Shown one piece after another: positions 1 to 9,160 of a DNA stretch of 64,000 bases (position 1 is the stretch's first letter; each line of letters opens with the position of its first letter). The stretch comes from Lunularia cruciata (taxonomy: Eukaryota > Streptophyta > Marchantiopsida > Lunulariales > Lunulariaceae). The notes beneath the pieces are model-generated. The model was not told where the DNA came from. It did not search any database and saw only the letters and a list, made by a program, of their open reading frames with translations. The position numbers and the translations under genes are program-made. Location: NCBI GenBank assembly GCA_948567375.1, contig OX419755.1, positions 39,127,001 through 39,191,000 on the forward strand. Reading direction: 5' to 3'.

Positions 1-321
1 ATACCTTGTGCAAAAAGCAGTCTTTTGCACGTCCTCTCCTTCAATAGGAATTTGCCAATAGCCACTACAAAGATCCAGCTTGGAAAAGTAGCGTGCTCCA
101 CTTAGTTGATCAAACAAGTCATCGATCCGAGGCAAGGGATATGCATTCTTCACGGTTTGCTTATTGAGTCCACGGTAATCAATATAGAAATAAAGTCCTC
201 CATCCTTCTTTGGAACAAATAGTACCGGTGCTCCCCAAGGAGAGGTACTATGTCATATGAAATCCTTCTCCAACAACTCTGTAAGTGTTGTTTGCAACTC
301 CTCCAACTCCTTTGGTGAGAG
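1..321 (-). pseudogene. Ty3/gypsy reverse transcriptase fragment
   Basis: Read on the minus strand this gives the N-terminal half of a Ty3/gypsy reverse transcriptase: an SPWGAPV motif, VPKKDGG, a DYRGLN block, [13 protein letters not shown] and the first catalytic aspartate in [11 protein letters not shown]. It continues directly from the protease-RT linker upstream (higher coordinates) and is cut by the window start, so the second catalytic block is not visible. Two in-frame TGA codons interrupt it, one before LSPKELEE and one before HSTSPWG. Both fall where relatives usually have arginine, which fits CGA-to-TGA decay of methylated cytosine. It is dead as written. Confidence 0.85.
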
Positions 322-1149
322 TCAATAGATTGGTCTACTCACTGGAGTACTCCCTGGCAATAACTCGATCTTGAAGGGCATACCTCGATCGGAGGGTAAT
401 CCCTTTGGCAGATCATCCGGAAACACATCTGCAAACTCCTGAACTATCCGATCAACCATTGCTTGATGCGGCACTTGGCCTTCCTCATATTGTTCTTGTG
501 CACTTGGCTTGACCCACACCACAAATACAGACTTATCTTCCTCCAAAGCTTGCTCTATGGCTGCTTCATTAACAAACTTCCCTTCTAGGGACTCATCTCT
601 CTTCCAAGCTTGTTCCATGGTTGCCTTCTTGGCAAACTTCCCATCTTGGGACTAATCTCCCTTCCAGCTTTGCTCTATGGCTACCTTCTTGACAAACTTC
701 CCATCTTAGGATTGACTATTCTTAGGTGTCTTACTTAGAGATGCCAGACAACCTAATCAGAAATTCCTACCTTGGTTTTGTACTTGAATTTGGCATTGGG
801 TCCAATCAAATTGAACCTTATGACATTCAAGCCAAGGTAGACCCAGAATGATATCATAGTGTGGAGGTGCCACTACAAACCTCATACACTCCAAATACTC
901 CTTCCCAATCTTGAAGGTAACACGATGCAAGGTGCGGAATGCAAAACCCTTTCTACCATCCGCTATCATCAAACTACTTCCAATCACTGGCTTGATAAGA
1001 ATACCCAATTCCTTTGCTACTTGCATAGACATGCAATTCTCTGAACTTCCAGAATCAACCAAAATTCTACAACCCTGATTAGATATCATACCTTGCAAGT
1101 GAAGCAGACTTGCATAGGTCAAGCCTTCAATCCCATTGGAACGAATCAA
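322..1149 (-). pseudogene. Ty3/gypsy aspartic protease and protease-RT linker
   Basis: Two open stretches on the minus strand belong to the same polyprotein. Positions 757-1149 encode a retropepsin with the active site LVDSGSSENCMS and the later ILGLPWLE motif, so the catalytic Asp-Ser-Gly is intact. Positions 322-618 encode the linker ending in FADVFPDDLPKGLPSDRG and IELLPGSTPVSRPIY, the usual run-in to the RT. The stretch between them carries stops and a threefold 60-bp repeat. The gene lies between gag (1166-1925) and the RT fragment (1-321), the normal Ty3/gypsy order. Confidence 0.85.
541..720 (-). repeat. 60-bp in-frame tandem repeat x3 in the protease-RT linker
   Basis: Three consecutive 60-bp units (541-600, 601-660, 661-720) each contain a variant of tgctctatggct followed by acaaacttccc. 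Sixty bases is 20 codons, so the repeats stay in the polyprotein frame and give units resembling GKFVNEAAIEQA, GKFAKKATMEQAW and GKFVKKVAIEQSW. Stop codons now lie between units two and three. Confidence 0.8.
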
Positions 1150-1165
1150 GCTCCTAGTAGGCGGC

Positions 1166-1925
1166 TCAAAATCTCCTACTGGGATTCCTCGTTTCTCTTA
1201 TCATTCCGCTCCACAACCTCCACTTGGGCAACTTGTTGAGGTTGTACATTCTTGAGTGGACATTCAGCAATGCGATGCCCCAACTGGCGACAATAAAAAC
1301 AACCTCCATTTTGTTGTAATCTTTCTCTATATGATGTGCCAAGTGGTCTTTGTTGGATAGCATCAATCTCCATTGGTATTGGTTCTTCCACTCATGGTAT
1401 TAGTAGGCTTTGTGTAGGTCGAGGTCGAGACCAAGTTGTCACAACCAAGGAATCAAAATGCTCAGCCAATTGCATGGCTTCTTCTACGTTATGTGGCTCC
1501 CGCATGGTCACCTCCAATTTGGTTCGTGACTTCAATCCTTGCACAAATTGATCTAGAACTTCACCTTCTTGGATATCTGGAATCTGCATGATGATGTTTT
1601 GAAATTGTGTGATGTAGCTTCTCACTTAGCCAATCTACCTCAACTCCGCCAATTTATCTCGTGCGGCTTGGGTGGCATTTATAGTTTGAAATTGACCAAG
1701 TATTGCATCCTTGAATTCTGCCCATGTCAAAATCGGTGTAACAATTTGTCGTTCAGCTCTTTCTACTCAGAATTGCCACCAAAGTTTTGCCGCACCATCT
1801 AATTGGCTAGAAGCCAAGAGAATTTGTTTCTGCTCGTCTTGAAGATTGGTGGCTTCAAAGTAACATTCGCAGTCAAATACAAAATTCTCCATGGTGCCTG
1901 GAAGATTCTTGCCTTCAAACACCTT
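1166..1925 (-). pseudogene. Ty3/gypsy gag (capsid and zinc knuckle)
   Basis: The minus strand encodes a retrotransposon capsid. A stretch around 1630-1925 includes NLPGTMENFVFDCECYF and DGAAKLWWQF, and 1392-1625 continues with MRSYITQFQNIIMQIPD and the DQFVQGLKS helix. Positions 1176-1391 carry a CCHC zinc knuckle, CFYCRQLGHRIAEC (C-X2-C-X4-H-X4-C), which binds RNA in packaging. In-frame stops and one frame change split it, so no full Gag can be made. It is followed by protease and RT in the expected order and preceded by the primer-binding site at 2331-2345. Confidence 0.8.
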
Positions 1926-2330
1926 GGGTTTCGAAAATCAAATGTGATCTTCTCCATCCCGAACTGGCGCTCTGTCTATCTGTTCTCATCGTTGCTAGTC
2001 TCGTTCATCCAACAATCGAGTAAGATGCTTGATTTGTTATTGCATTGCAAGGATAACATTCGGTATTGCCGCCATCGCTACTACTCTATTCTACTACTCT
2101 CAATTTATCTAATTGATTAACACATAGATACAACACGTCCACTTTTCTCCATAAGTTACAACTGGAAGTATCAAGAGTTCCTCTGACACGGTGATCATAT
2201 GTAGAAAATCCTGCCCAAAGCGCGAGGTGATGAATTGTGTGAAACGATACTTTGGTAATATTTGGACATGAAAGTCCCAATGGTTTGGTGGAAGTGGATT
2301 TGGTGGTCCATAAATTCCATCCATCCTATT

Positions 2331-2345
2331 CCTGCTTTGATACCA
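2331..2345 (-). other. Primer-binding site (tRNA-iMet type)
   Basis: The minus strand reads TGGTATCAAAGCAGG. Plant initiator tRNA-Met primes TGGTATCAGAGC, so this differs by one base over the first twelve. It starts one base after the end of the LTR at 2347, as expected for a minus-strand LTR retrotransposon. Confidence 0.8.
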
Positions 2346-2346
2346 A

Positions 2347-2769
2347 TGTAAAAGACCGAAACCGAGGAGAGAAATAGGAGAATGGAACCTCACATTGGGA
2401 TACTTGAATGAGGGAAAACTCCAAATGCCTAGCATGAGCTTTGGCTTTGGTATTTATAGATAGCATACAAGACCCATGAAGCTTCTCAAGAAGCTTCCTT
2501 GAGCCGCTTTCTTGGAGTGCAAGCCAAGTTAACCAGGAAGCTTCTCAAGAGGCTTCATTCTAGAAACCGCCTACTTGGAGTGCAAGCTAAGCTAGTTAGA
2601 AGCTTCTAGAAGCTTCCTTCTAGAAGCTACCTGCTTAGGGCATAAGTTAACTAGTTGGGAAGCTTCCCAAGAAGCTTCTTAGATACTTGTAGAATATTCT
2701 AGGCTATTTTGTCTTATTCTCTACTTTGTAAGCCCGACTAACTTCGTCGCTAAACTCCATATTGTTACA
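2347..2769 (-). mobile_element. 5' LTR of the minus-strand Ty3/gypsy element
   Basis: The LTR is bounded on the minus strand by TGTAACAAT at its start (2769) and CTTTTACA at its end (2347), giving TG...CA ends, and the primer-binding site follows at once. Length is about 423 bp. The partner LTR lies outside the window, so the outer boundary (2769) is inferred from TG plus the TGTAACA start common in plant LTRs. A TATA-like TATAAATA lies at 2451-2458, and upstream of it is a dense array of GAA/TTC inverted pentamers. Confidence 0.65.
2451..2699 (-). promoter_or_regulatory. LTR promoter: TATA box with upstream heat-shock-element-like array
   Basis: On the minus strand, TATAAATA (2451-2458) is preceded by repeated nGAAnnTTCn units. 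GAAGCTTC occurs at 2478-2485, 2490-2497, 2537-2544, 2659-2666 and 2671-2678, and GAATATTC at 2692-2699. The block at 2599-2616, GAAGCTTCTAGAAGCTTC, is four contiguous alternating pentamers, and another TTCTAGAA follows at 2618-2625. This is the consensus bound by trimeric heat-shock factors. The placement, upstream of TATA in the LTR U3 region, is what a working promoter needs. Activity is inferred. Confidence 0.6.
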
Positions 2770-3474
2770 TCTTGTCTCTTTAATCTACTCTCATCCTCCT
2801 GCCGTTGCACATGATACTCCTCTAAACTGTGAGATAATGGTACATAGGGAAATGACTCTTGGGTGCTAGGAACAAAAAACCCCTTTATGCTAGGACCACA
2901 AAACACATATGTGTGTGTTTCATTGATCCAATCCTCAGATGGAAATTCAAATGTAATGCGGGAATGTCTCATCTCCTCTTCTATGACCATCTCCAATGAA
3001 CTGTTTTTCAACCCTTGAGGATTAAATATGCGGGGAGAAATGTTAAGCTTTGGAACCAAACATAAGATCCATTTGTGAATACTATGGACATTGATGATTT
3101 AGTTTATCTTCAATGGTTTTCCATCCTTGCTTGATTTCTTTCTCAATAAGCCTTCTCAATATACATTTATCTTTCCATGTCAATGTAGACTTATAAGAAG
3201 TCATGTATTGAGCCCATTTCTTCTACAATCTATCTCCCATCATAGATTTTGTAAAATGTCTCCCAAACTTCATCATATAAGTGGCCATATAACTAAATAT
3301 GGTGCTCTTTTGTATAGGTTTTGTACTATTCCCTTTGTATATTTGCTTGAAATAGTCAAGGACTTCTAAATAATCCAAGATTTAACTATAATGGTGAGAT
3401 ATCATTCTAAATCTATTATCTTCACCTCCTTTGGATTTCACACTAGTAGCTTTTGATTTGACACCTTCAAAAGA
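2770..3474. other. Non-coding stretch, no convincing gene
   Basis: I see no conserved protein. A 112-codon minus-strand frame at 2721-3059 has a fairly protein-like composition but runs into the LTR and matches nothing I recognise. The sequence is A+T-rich and probably decayed repeat DNA. Confidence 0.5.
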
Positions 3475-3693
3475 AAGGCCAAATGATGGACCAAAGGAAA
3501 CCATGGCAAGAAGAGCTTGAAAATTTAATACATGAGAATGAGAATTAAAGGCCAAATGATGGACCATAGGAAACCATGGCAAGAAGAGCTTGAAAATTTA
3601 ATACATGAGAATGAGAATTAAAGGCCAAATGATGGACCAGAGTAAACCACCGCAAGAAGAGCTTGAAAATTTAATACATGAGAATGAGAATGC
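3475..3693. repeat. 73-bp tandem repeat x3
   Basis: Three head-to-tail units start with aaggccaaatgatggacc at 3475, 3548 and 3621. They are nearly identical and each ends with acatgagaatgagaat. The period of 73 is not a multiple of three, so this is not a coding repeat. A 75-codon frame (3605-3832) begins in the last unit and is probably incidental. Confidence 0.85.
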
Positions 3694-3834
3694 AAAGCAA
3701 AGTGAGACCTTTGGGGAGAATGTTGAGGATTTAAATCTACAAGAGTGGAAGAACTATTGTAGAATGCTCAATATAAGATATAGCATGCAAAGCAAGATCC
3801 TACAAGTCAACAAGGGGACAAGAACTTGCTAATG

Positions 3835-3885
3835 GGAATTGAACTCCCATATCAAGCAGTTGGAGGTGAGTGCATTCCATAGCCA
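3835..3885 (-). repeat. tRNA-like / SINE-head candidate
   Basis: The minus strand carries an A-box-like TGGCTATGGAATGC (3872-3885) and, 24 bases later, a B-box-like GGAGTTCAATTCC (3835-3847) flanked by a short GGGA/TCCC T-arm stem. This is the internal RNA polymerase III promoter layout of tRNA genes and tRNA-derived SINEs. I cannot fold a complete cloverleaf, so a decayed tRNA pseudogene or SINE head is more likely than a tRNA gene. Confidence 0.35.
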
Positions 3886-3899
3886 TTGGTCTCAAATCT

Positions 3900-4320
3900 T
3901 AAATTTTCATTTCCTAGATCTGCGCAATTATTTCTCTTATCGACTCCCACTGATGAATGCGCTCTACCAAAATTGTTGCCGCACATTAACCAAATTTTAA
4001 CTTTTTTATTGAAACTTCCAATCTCCAAGAACTAAAAACTAACAGACACACATCAGATCAATCTCTACATAGCTTGCAAAGTGAGAATTTGGAGGGAATA
4101 AGATAAAATCACTCGTTTTGGTGGGAGTTTTAATCAGGCAAGAGAGTGGGTCGGGCAATTGAATTACACATCTCTTCCGGTCAAAGTAGAGTTTCCAAAT
4201 TCAGAATCCGCCCAAACACCGGTGCAATTGTCATGTCGCACAAGCCTCCATGTTTCATTTTCGCATGGCCATCCACATTTTATGAGTCCTTGACCTCTAA
4301 TCATATTTATTACGGGAAAA
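3900..4320. other. Non-coding stretch
   Basis: A single 62-codon plus frame (4146-4334) runs into the repeat at 4321 and resembles nothing known. No RNA gene or clear repeat was seen. Confidence 0.4.
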
Positions 4321-4390
4321 AGGAGACCGCGTAGGAAAAATGAAGGATGGGAAGACCCCCATCAAGCCGTACAAGGGAGAGACAAAAAAT
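4321..4390 (-). repeat. Inverted copy of the dispersed 'cttcccatccttc' repeat
   Basis: The reverse complement of this stretch matches 7343-7411 almost base for base: a T run, gtctctcccttgtacggc, a G-run step, tcttcccatccttc and tttttcctacg followed by ggt. It differs by one extra G and a few substitutions. It therefore forms an inverted pair with the copy at 7316, enclosing about 3 kb that includes the retroelement remnant at 5958-7112. Confidence 0.75.
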
Positions 4391-5957
4391 ATATTTATTA
4401 CTAGACATAATCATATTCATTTTAAAATTCACCTATCTTGCCTAATCTCTCGGGCCAATAACCGCCTAATCTCGTCCCCATAATTAGATATAGAGAAAAT
4501 GAAACGACATGTACATTATCAAAGTTACCGTAAAGTATTTTACTTCCATTTCATTTTTTAAGGTAAATAATTAGTACGGGTGATTGTCAAAATCGTTACG
4601 GGTAAATCCCACCTACCCAGTAAATATCCCATAGGAAGAACTTTTGAGGGGGATTAGTCGGGATGCCATGTGCCGGTGGCGGGCACGTGAATTGAGTAAA
4701 TTGGGATGAAGTAGACTCACGGAGGGCTTTACCCTCCATACGACTGCAATTTTTGTTCGATGTTTGAAAGAGAAACAAAAGCGGTAAACGAGAGAAGTCC
4801 GAGATGTCGGAAATGGATTTACGATTTCCGTACACTAATCCTGAGTGCCGTAGATGATTTATAAAGCATTTTAGAGGAATGCTTCGAAAAAAATTTAATA
4901 TTAATATTTATATTTAAATATAGATCTAAGTTTTAGCACAGGTAAAAGGCTCATTTTAGCATAACTTAACTATTTATATTTAGATGCCAGAACCTTGCCA
5001 CAGTCCCAACGCATAACACACGGAGTTTAGCTACTCCTCACAGCTTTTGATAAAGTTTATACTAAAGAAGCGGAGAGTTTCTAATTATGTCTAATCCGTA
5101 AAATCACCAAACTAACCTAATCAACACCTATAAACAAGTTCAGACCAATCCCTAATAGAATGAAAATATTACATAGAAGTAAATTCTTACCTGCATATTT
5201 TGTAAAACCAAAAAGGATACGTATTACCAACAATCTAATATTAATTAACATTTCTAACAGTAAAACAAATCTGATTTCATAGGGCCTTCTTTCGTAATGG
5301 TAAACAAGTTTGCCCTTTGAGTTGACAGTCAATGACGATTAATGTATTTCTTGTGAGTTAGTTGCTTTAATTGTAATTGACAATGTTTGATTAACTTGGA
5401 TAGATATCTTGGATGTGTATTCTACATTTTACTTAAATTTTCAATTTTCATCTTGTGTCTTTCCTTATATTGAACACAGATTTGGTAACAAGCACTCATA
5501 TTGATCATATTGATGCAGAAGCTCCTTAGATGAACATAAGTCACTCCTTGGAAAATGATGGTACTTTTCATCAGCTTCGTGGTCCACCAAAGCACCATCA
5601 CGATACAAAAGTATGCATTTAGTGTGATGTTCATCTACTGCCTGAACAAAGAATCAGGAGATTATTATTATTATTATATTTTCTTCTTTTCTTTTCTTCT
5701 GTGAATAGGATCATCTTCAAGTGATCATTAGAGACTTTCTTGCAATGCTTTTAGTTCATGTATTGTTTTTAATGTTAGTTCATGTACTTTTAGATTCATT
5801 GTATAACCGGAATAAAAGGTAAAAGAGACGGACTGGGATGCTACTGGAGACAATGAGGGAAAGAAAAGGAACTTTCAGGTCAGGTCAATCACAAGAAATA
5901 ATGAAAGAAAGAGAAATTTATGAAATACAAAATAAATAACAAAGGCTATGTTACACT
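4391..5957. other. A+T-rich stretch without recognised genes
   Basis: Only short frames of 60-80 codons occur, on both strands, with no conserved motif. Near 5963-6002 begins a segment (cccttaggtgtaggggtag) that resembles 7494-7530 in the tandem tail of the neighbouring element, so the end of this region probably already belongs to that element. Confidence 0.4.
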
Positions 5958-7112
5958 TTGTTTTCCTCCCTTAGGTGTAGGGGTAGATTCCTCTTACTGA
6001 TCCCTCTCTCCTCCAGTATTGCTCGTCGACCATCTTACCTCATCCGCACAATTCCTCCCTCATCATCCTTCCTTTCACGTCTAAGAGCATTTGATAGGAG
6101 GATTATGAGAGTCTTTGGTGATATTATTGGACCAGGGACTTTTGAGTGTGTGATAGGGGATTTGGCACATAGACAGACGACTCTCCCGATCTCATGTGAT
6201 GGGGTTGGCTTGCTATCTATGGAGGAGACGGCACCTATAGCATTTTTGTGTAGTTGGGCTCTCTCAGTATCCCTACTTTCTTCTCGTTTTGTGGTTGCTG
6301 ATAGGCCGGTTTTGGAGACTTGTGTGACAGAGGTGGAAGGAGGATCCTTTTCTCTCCAGGTGTTGTTGTGGGAGACAATAGATAGTCTATCTCCACGAGC
6401 ATGAGAGGATTTTCCACCTTTTGCTTCACTATTGTCAGATTGGACTAAAGGTTTTCAATCTTCTTTGATGGAGCGACAATGTGAGCATACGCTACATTCT
6501 CTCTTAGTCGACTCATCCATTCCTCAGGCTACTAGAGCACGTCTTTGCTCTTGGATCCTAGCTCGACCATGCAATAGGGCATTCTGACTCGCACTAGCTA
6601 CTTTCTCTACAGCGATGAGGTCTTGCCTAGGTTTGGTCCACCCATCTGCATCTTCATTACTCACTTGTGAGTGTGCTTCTACACTAGATGTAGCAGCGGT
6701 CCACATGACACGGTGTCCTTTTGGAGGATAGAGGATAGCTACCCATGATGCCATTAGGGACATAGTGTTTGCTATGGCACGAGAGAGTGGATACTTGGCT
6801 TGGACGGAGCGTTCGTATGCTTTGCGGACCACACGTGTCAAGGCAGACTTATATTTGGTCCGAGATGATCAGGTGACAGTAGCGGATGTCGTGGTTACGG
6901 ACCCTACATGGGATACAGTTTCGGAGGGAGTGATTACACATCCCCTTGGATGGGCGGCGAGTGCAACAGCAGATCGCAAGGTCTTCATGTATAGGGGCAT
7001 GCAGCGAGGTCACCTCTTTGTTCCTCTAGCCTTGGAGTTATATGGAGCAATGGACACGACATTTGACACATTTGTCAAGGAGTGCACGAGAGCTTATCAT
7101 GTTAGGTGTTAG
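5958..7112 (+). pseudogene. Non-LTR-type retroelement C-terminus (RT end, CCHC, RLE-like)
   Basis: One plus-strand frame spans this region with only three in-frame stops (the first at 6402). The N-terminal part has the post-RT motif TTLPISCDGVGLLSMEETA, then CECASTLDVAAVHMTRC, a Cys-X-Cys...His-X3-Cys knuckle ending in PFGG. An RIATHDAIRDIVFAMARESG block follows, matching the (R)HDAxRD motif that follows the knuckle in R2/NeSL-type elements. A C-terminal block with VADVVVTDP and FVPLALELYGAMD resembles a restriction-like endonuclease. That architecture is typical of non-LTR retrotransposons with a C-terminal RLE. The RT core itself is missing. Assignment is by motif order from memory, not by a search. 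Confidence 0.55.
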
Positions 7113-7315
7113 TGGGTACCACTCTCACTCTCATACTTTGTAGCATATTTTAGGCAGCGTGTGTCCATTGCTCTAAAGAGTGCAATGGCTGTTGCAATCC
7201 ATGGGAGAGCAATCACATTAGGTGATGTTTCTTCGGATGCTCCAGTTGTGTATAGACTTTACGACTTGCATAGCTCGGATATCTAAGGTGAGGTAGGGCA
7301 GATTTCTCATATAGA

Positions 7316-7745
7316 CTCTATTGGGGCTTAGCCCCATGTTACCTTTTTTGTCTCTCCCTTGTACGGCTTGATGGGGTCTTCCCATCCTTCATTTTTCCTA
7401 CGTGGTAGCCTTTATCTCCCTACTTACCAATGCTATTGAGGCTTACCCCCATTTTACCTCTTATAACTTGTCGTTGAATGGTTTTGCTCTTTCCTCTCTT
7501 AGGTGGAGGGACAGATTCCTCGTACCGATACTATTGAGGCTTAGCCCCGTTTTATCTCTTATAGCTTTTCGTAGTACGGTTTGATGGAGTCTTCCACCCT
7601 TCTTTTTTATCACACGCAGATACTATTGAGGCTTAGCCCCATTTTACATCTTATAGCTTTTCGTAGTACGGCTTGATGGATTCTGCCATCCTTCTTGGTT
7701 ATCACACGCAGTTGCCTTTTTCTCCCTCTCGGGGCTTTATTCCAA
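7316..7745 (+). repeat. Degenerate tandem repeat (about 92-117 bp units x4)
   Basis: Four units start with a variant of ctattgaggcttagcccc near 7316, 7433, 7531 and 7623. Most continue with gtacggcttgatgg and end in a ccttc run followed by a T-rich segment. Each unit begins with the near-palindrome GGGGCTTAGCCCC or a variant. The array starts about 200 bp after the RLE-like frame ends and may be its 3' untranslated tail. Confidence 0.75.
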
Positions 7746-7851
7746 AGTGAACACTTTTCTCTCTCTCCATGCTTTTGTGCCATATCGTTTTACAGATTTT
7801 CCTACTGACAACAATCACTTGGACATGAATCAGTTGGCACTAGTTAACACG

Positions 7852-7898
7852 CCTAACCCTAAACCCTAACCCTCCCCCCCCCCCCCCCCCCCCCCCCC
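7852..7898. repeat. Short telomere-like repeat followed by a 25-base C tract
   Basis: 7852-7873 reads CCTAACCCTAAACCCTAACCCT, about three degenerate units of the plant telomere repeat (TTTAGGG on the other strand). It is followed by an uninterrupted run of 25 Cs at 7874-7898. Such short interstitial telomere-like tracts are common near plant 5' regions and breakpoints. The C run length is error-prone in assemblies. Confidence 0.7.
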
Positions 7899-8194
7899 AC
7901 AACACTTTGTTCTCTCTGTGATGGATGCTCTTTAATCATCAAATCTTGTGTGGGGCATCAAACAGTGTCGAGGTTCACACAAGTATGCAATCAATTGAAG
8001 CGTTTACGCTTACTCGGATCGGAATGCGTCCGGACGCGTTTTGGGTGGTTTTCTCTTTCATTAGAGGTTTGTCAATGTTCTATTTGGTGGACTTGCACCA
8101 AACTCATAACCAGAAGCATTCATTGTCGACGAGGCTGTCTTTATGTGTGATAATAGCGATGATGAAGCTCTACGATCAACACAGTGTTACAAGT

Positions 8195-8273
8195 GATGGA
8201 TAACAAGAAGGATGCAAAGACCCATCAAGCCGTACGAAGAGAAGGCATAGAGACCCATTAGTATTGGTAAGAG
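8195..8273 (-). repeat. Second inverted copy of the dispersed repeat
   Basis: The reverse complement reads cttaccaatactaatggg, then cgtacggcttgatgggtc and gcatccttcttgttatcc. This follows the repeat units at 7430-7700 in order but is more diverged. It is the copy nearest the 3' end of the MATE gene. Confidence 0.6.
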
Positions 8274-9160
8274 CAATATGCCCACCAGCACCTAAAATAT
8301 AAACACAATGGGGTCGCAGCTACCGTCCGTAGCTAGCTTCATATGTATAATCCATGCTAGAAACTGACATACGACTTGGGGAGAACCAAGAGTAAAAAGG
8401 CGACCGCATGAAGAACCAAGAGTCATCCGTAGACCAATCATCAAACTCAGGTTCGTGTCCTCAAGAGTCTTGGTCAATGGAACTTCCGCAATGCGATTTA
8501 AATCCAAGTCAATAGGTTTCGCGAAGTCTATTCAAATTCGCTATGCACAAGCTGACAAACTCGTAATGAGCAGACTACAAGTTTGCCCTCGAACAGGCTA
8601 CATGGGAAGCTATTCGACGCAAGAACTCCACTGCTTGATGACTGCAATGCTAGGTACAACGTGAACTTCCGGGAGACCATACACAAGTACAATGACAAAA
8701 TTTCATTTCCTCCTTCACTTGGATCCTCATTCTATGAATGTCTACCCACATCAACACTGGTTTGGGAAAATAAGCTTTAATCCCCTCAATTTGCTCCTAT
8801 GGAACGGGCATTGCAAAAAATAAATTGACAGGAATATGGCGATCGGGAGGTATCTGAAAGAACGGATACTAAGATTGACAGCTTCTGGGCTTTGAGTTTG
8901 ATGGTTGGTAAGGTAAATTACAATTGATATACCGACAGTGATCTGCGTGAAGACGCAATCACTAGAGGGAGAATTTCTACCAGGATTTCGTTACATTCAA
9001 TACACCTATACGTACAGTCGTCTTGATGTTTTGGTTCTTTCTCAGGAATCAGTCTGAGTCCCTGCAATTGACCGATCGTCCTTATAGCTGGCGAGCAAAC
9101 AATTTGTTGTTGATCCTTCAAGTGAAAATTGAGCGTGTGCCGCAGCCCTGATCCCTATAA
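8274..9160. other. Downstream flank and probable 3' UTR of the MATE gene
   Basis: No conserved frame was found. The part next to 9161 should hold the minus-strand 3' UTR. Short frames at 8455-8780 (plus) and 8918-9121 (minus) have no recognised motif. Confidence 0.45.

Noticed and set aside
1803-2120. A 105-codon plus frame opposite the first gag
   Set aside because: The minus strand here carries recognisable capsid motifs, so the plus frame is a shadow.
3475-3693. Tandem 73-bp units considered as a CRISPR array
   Set aside because: The units are contiguous with no unique spacers, and the context is eukaryotic.
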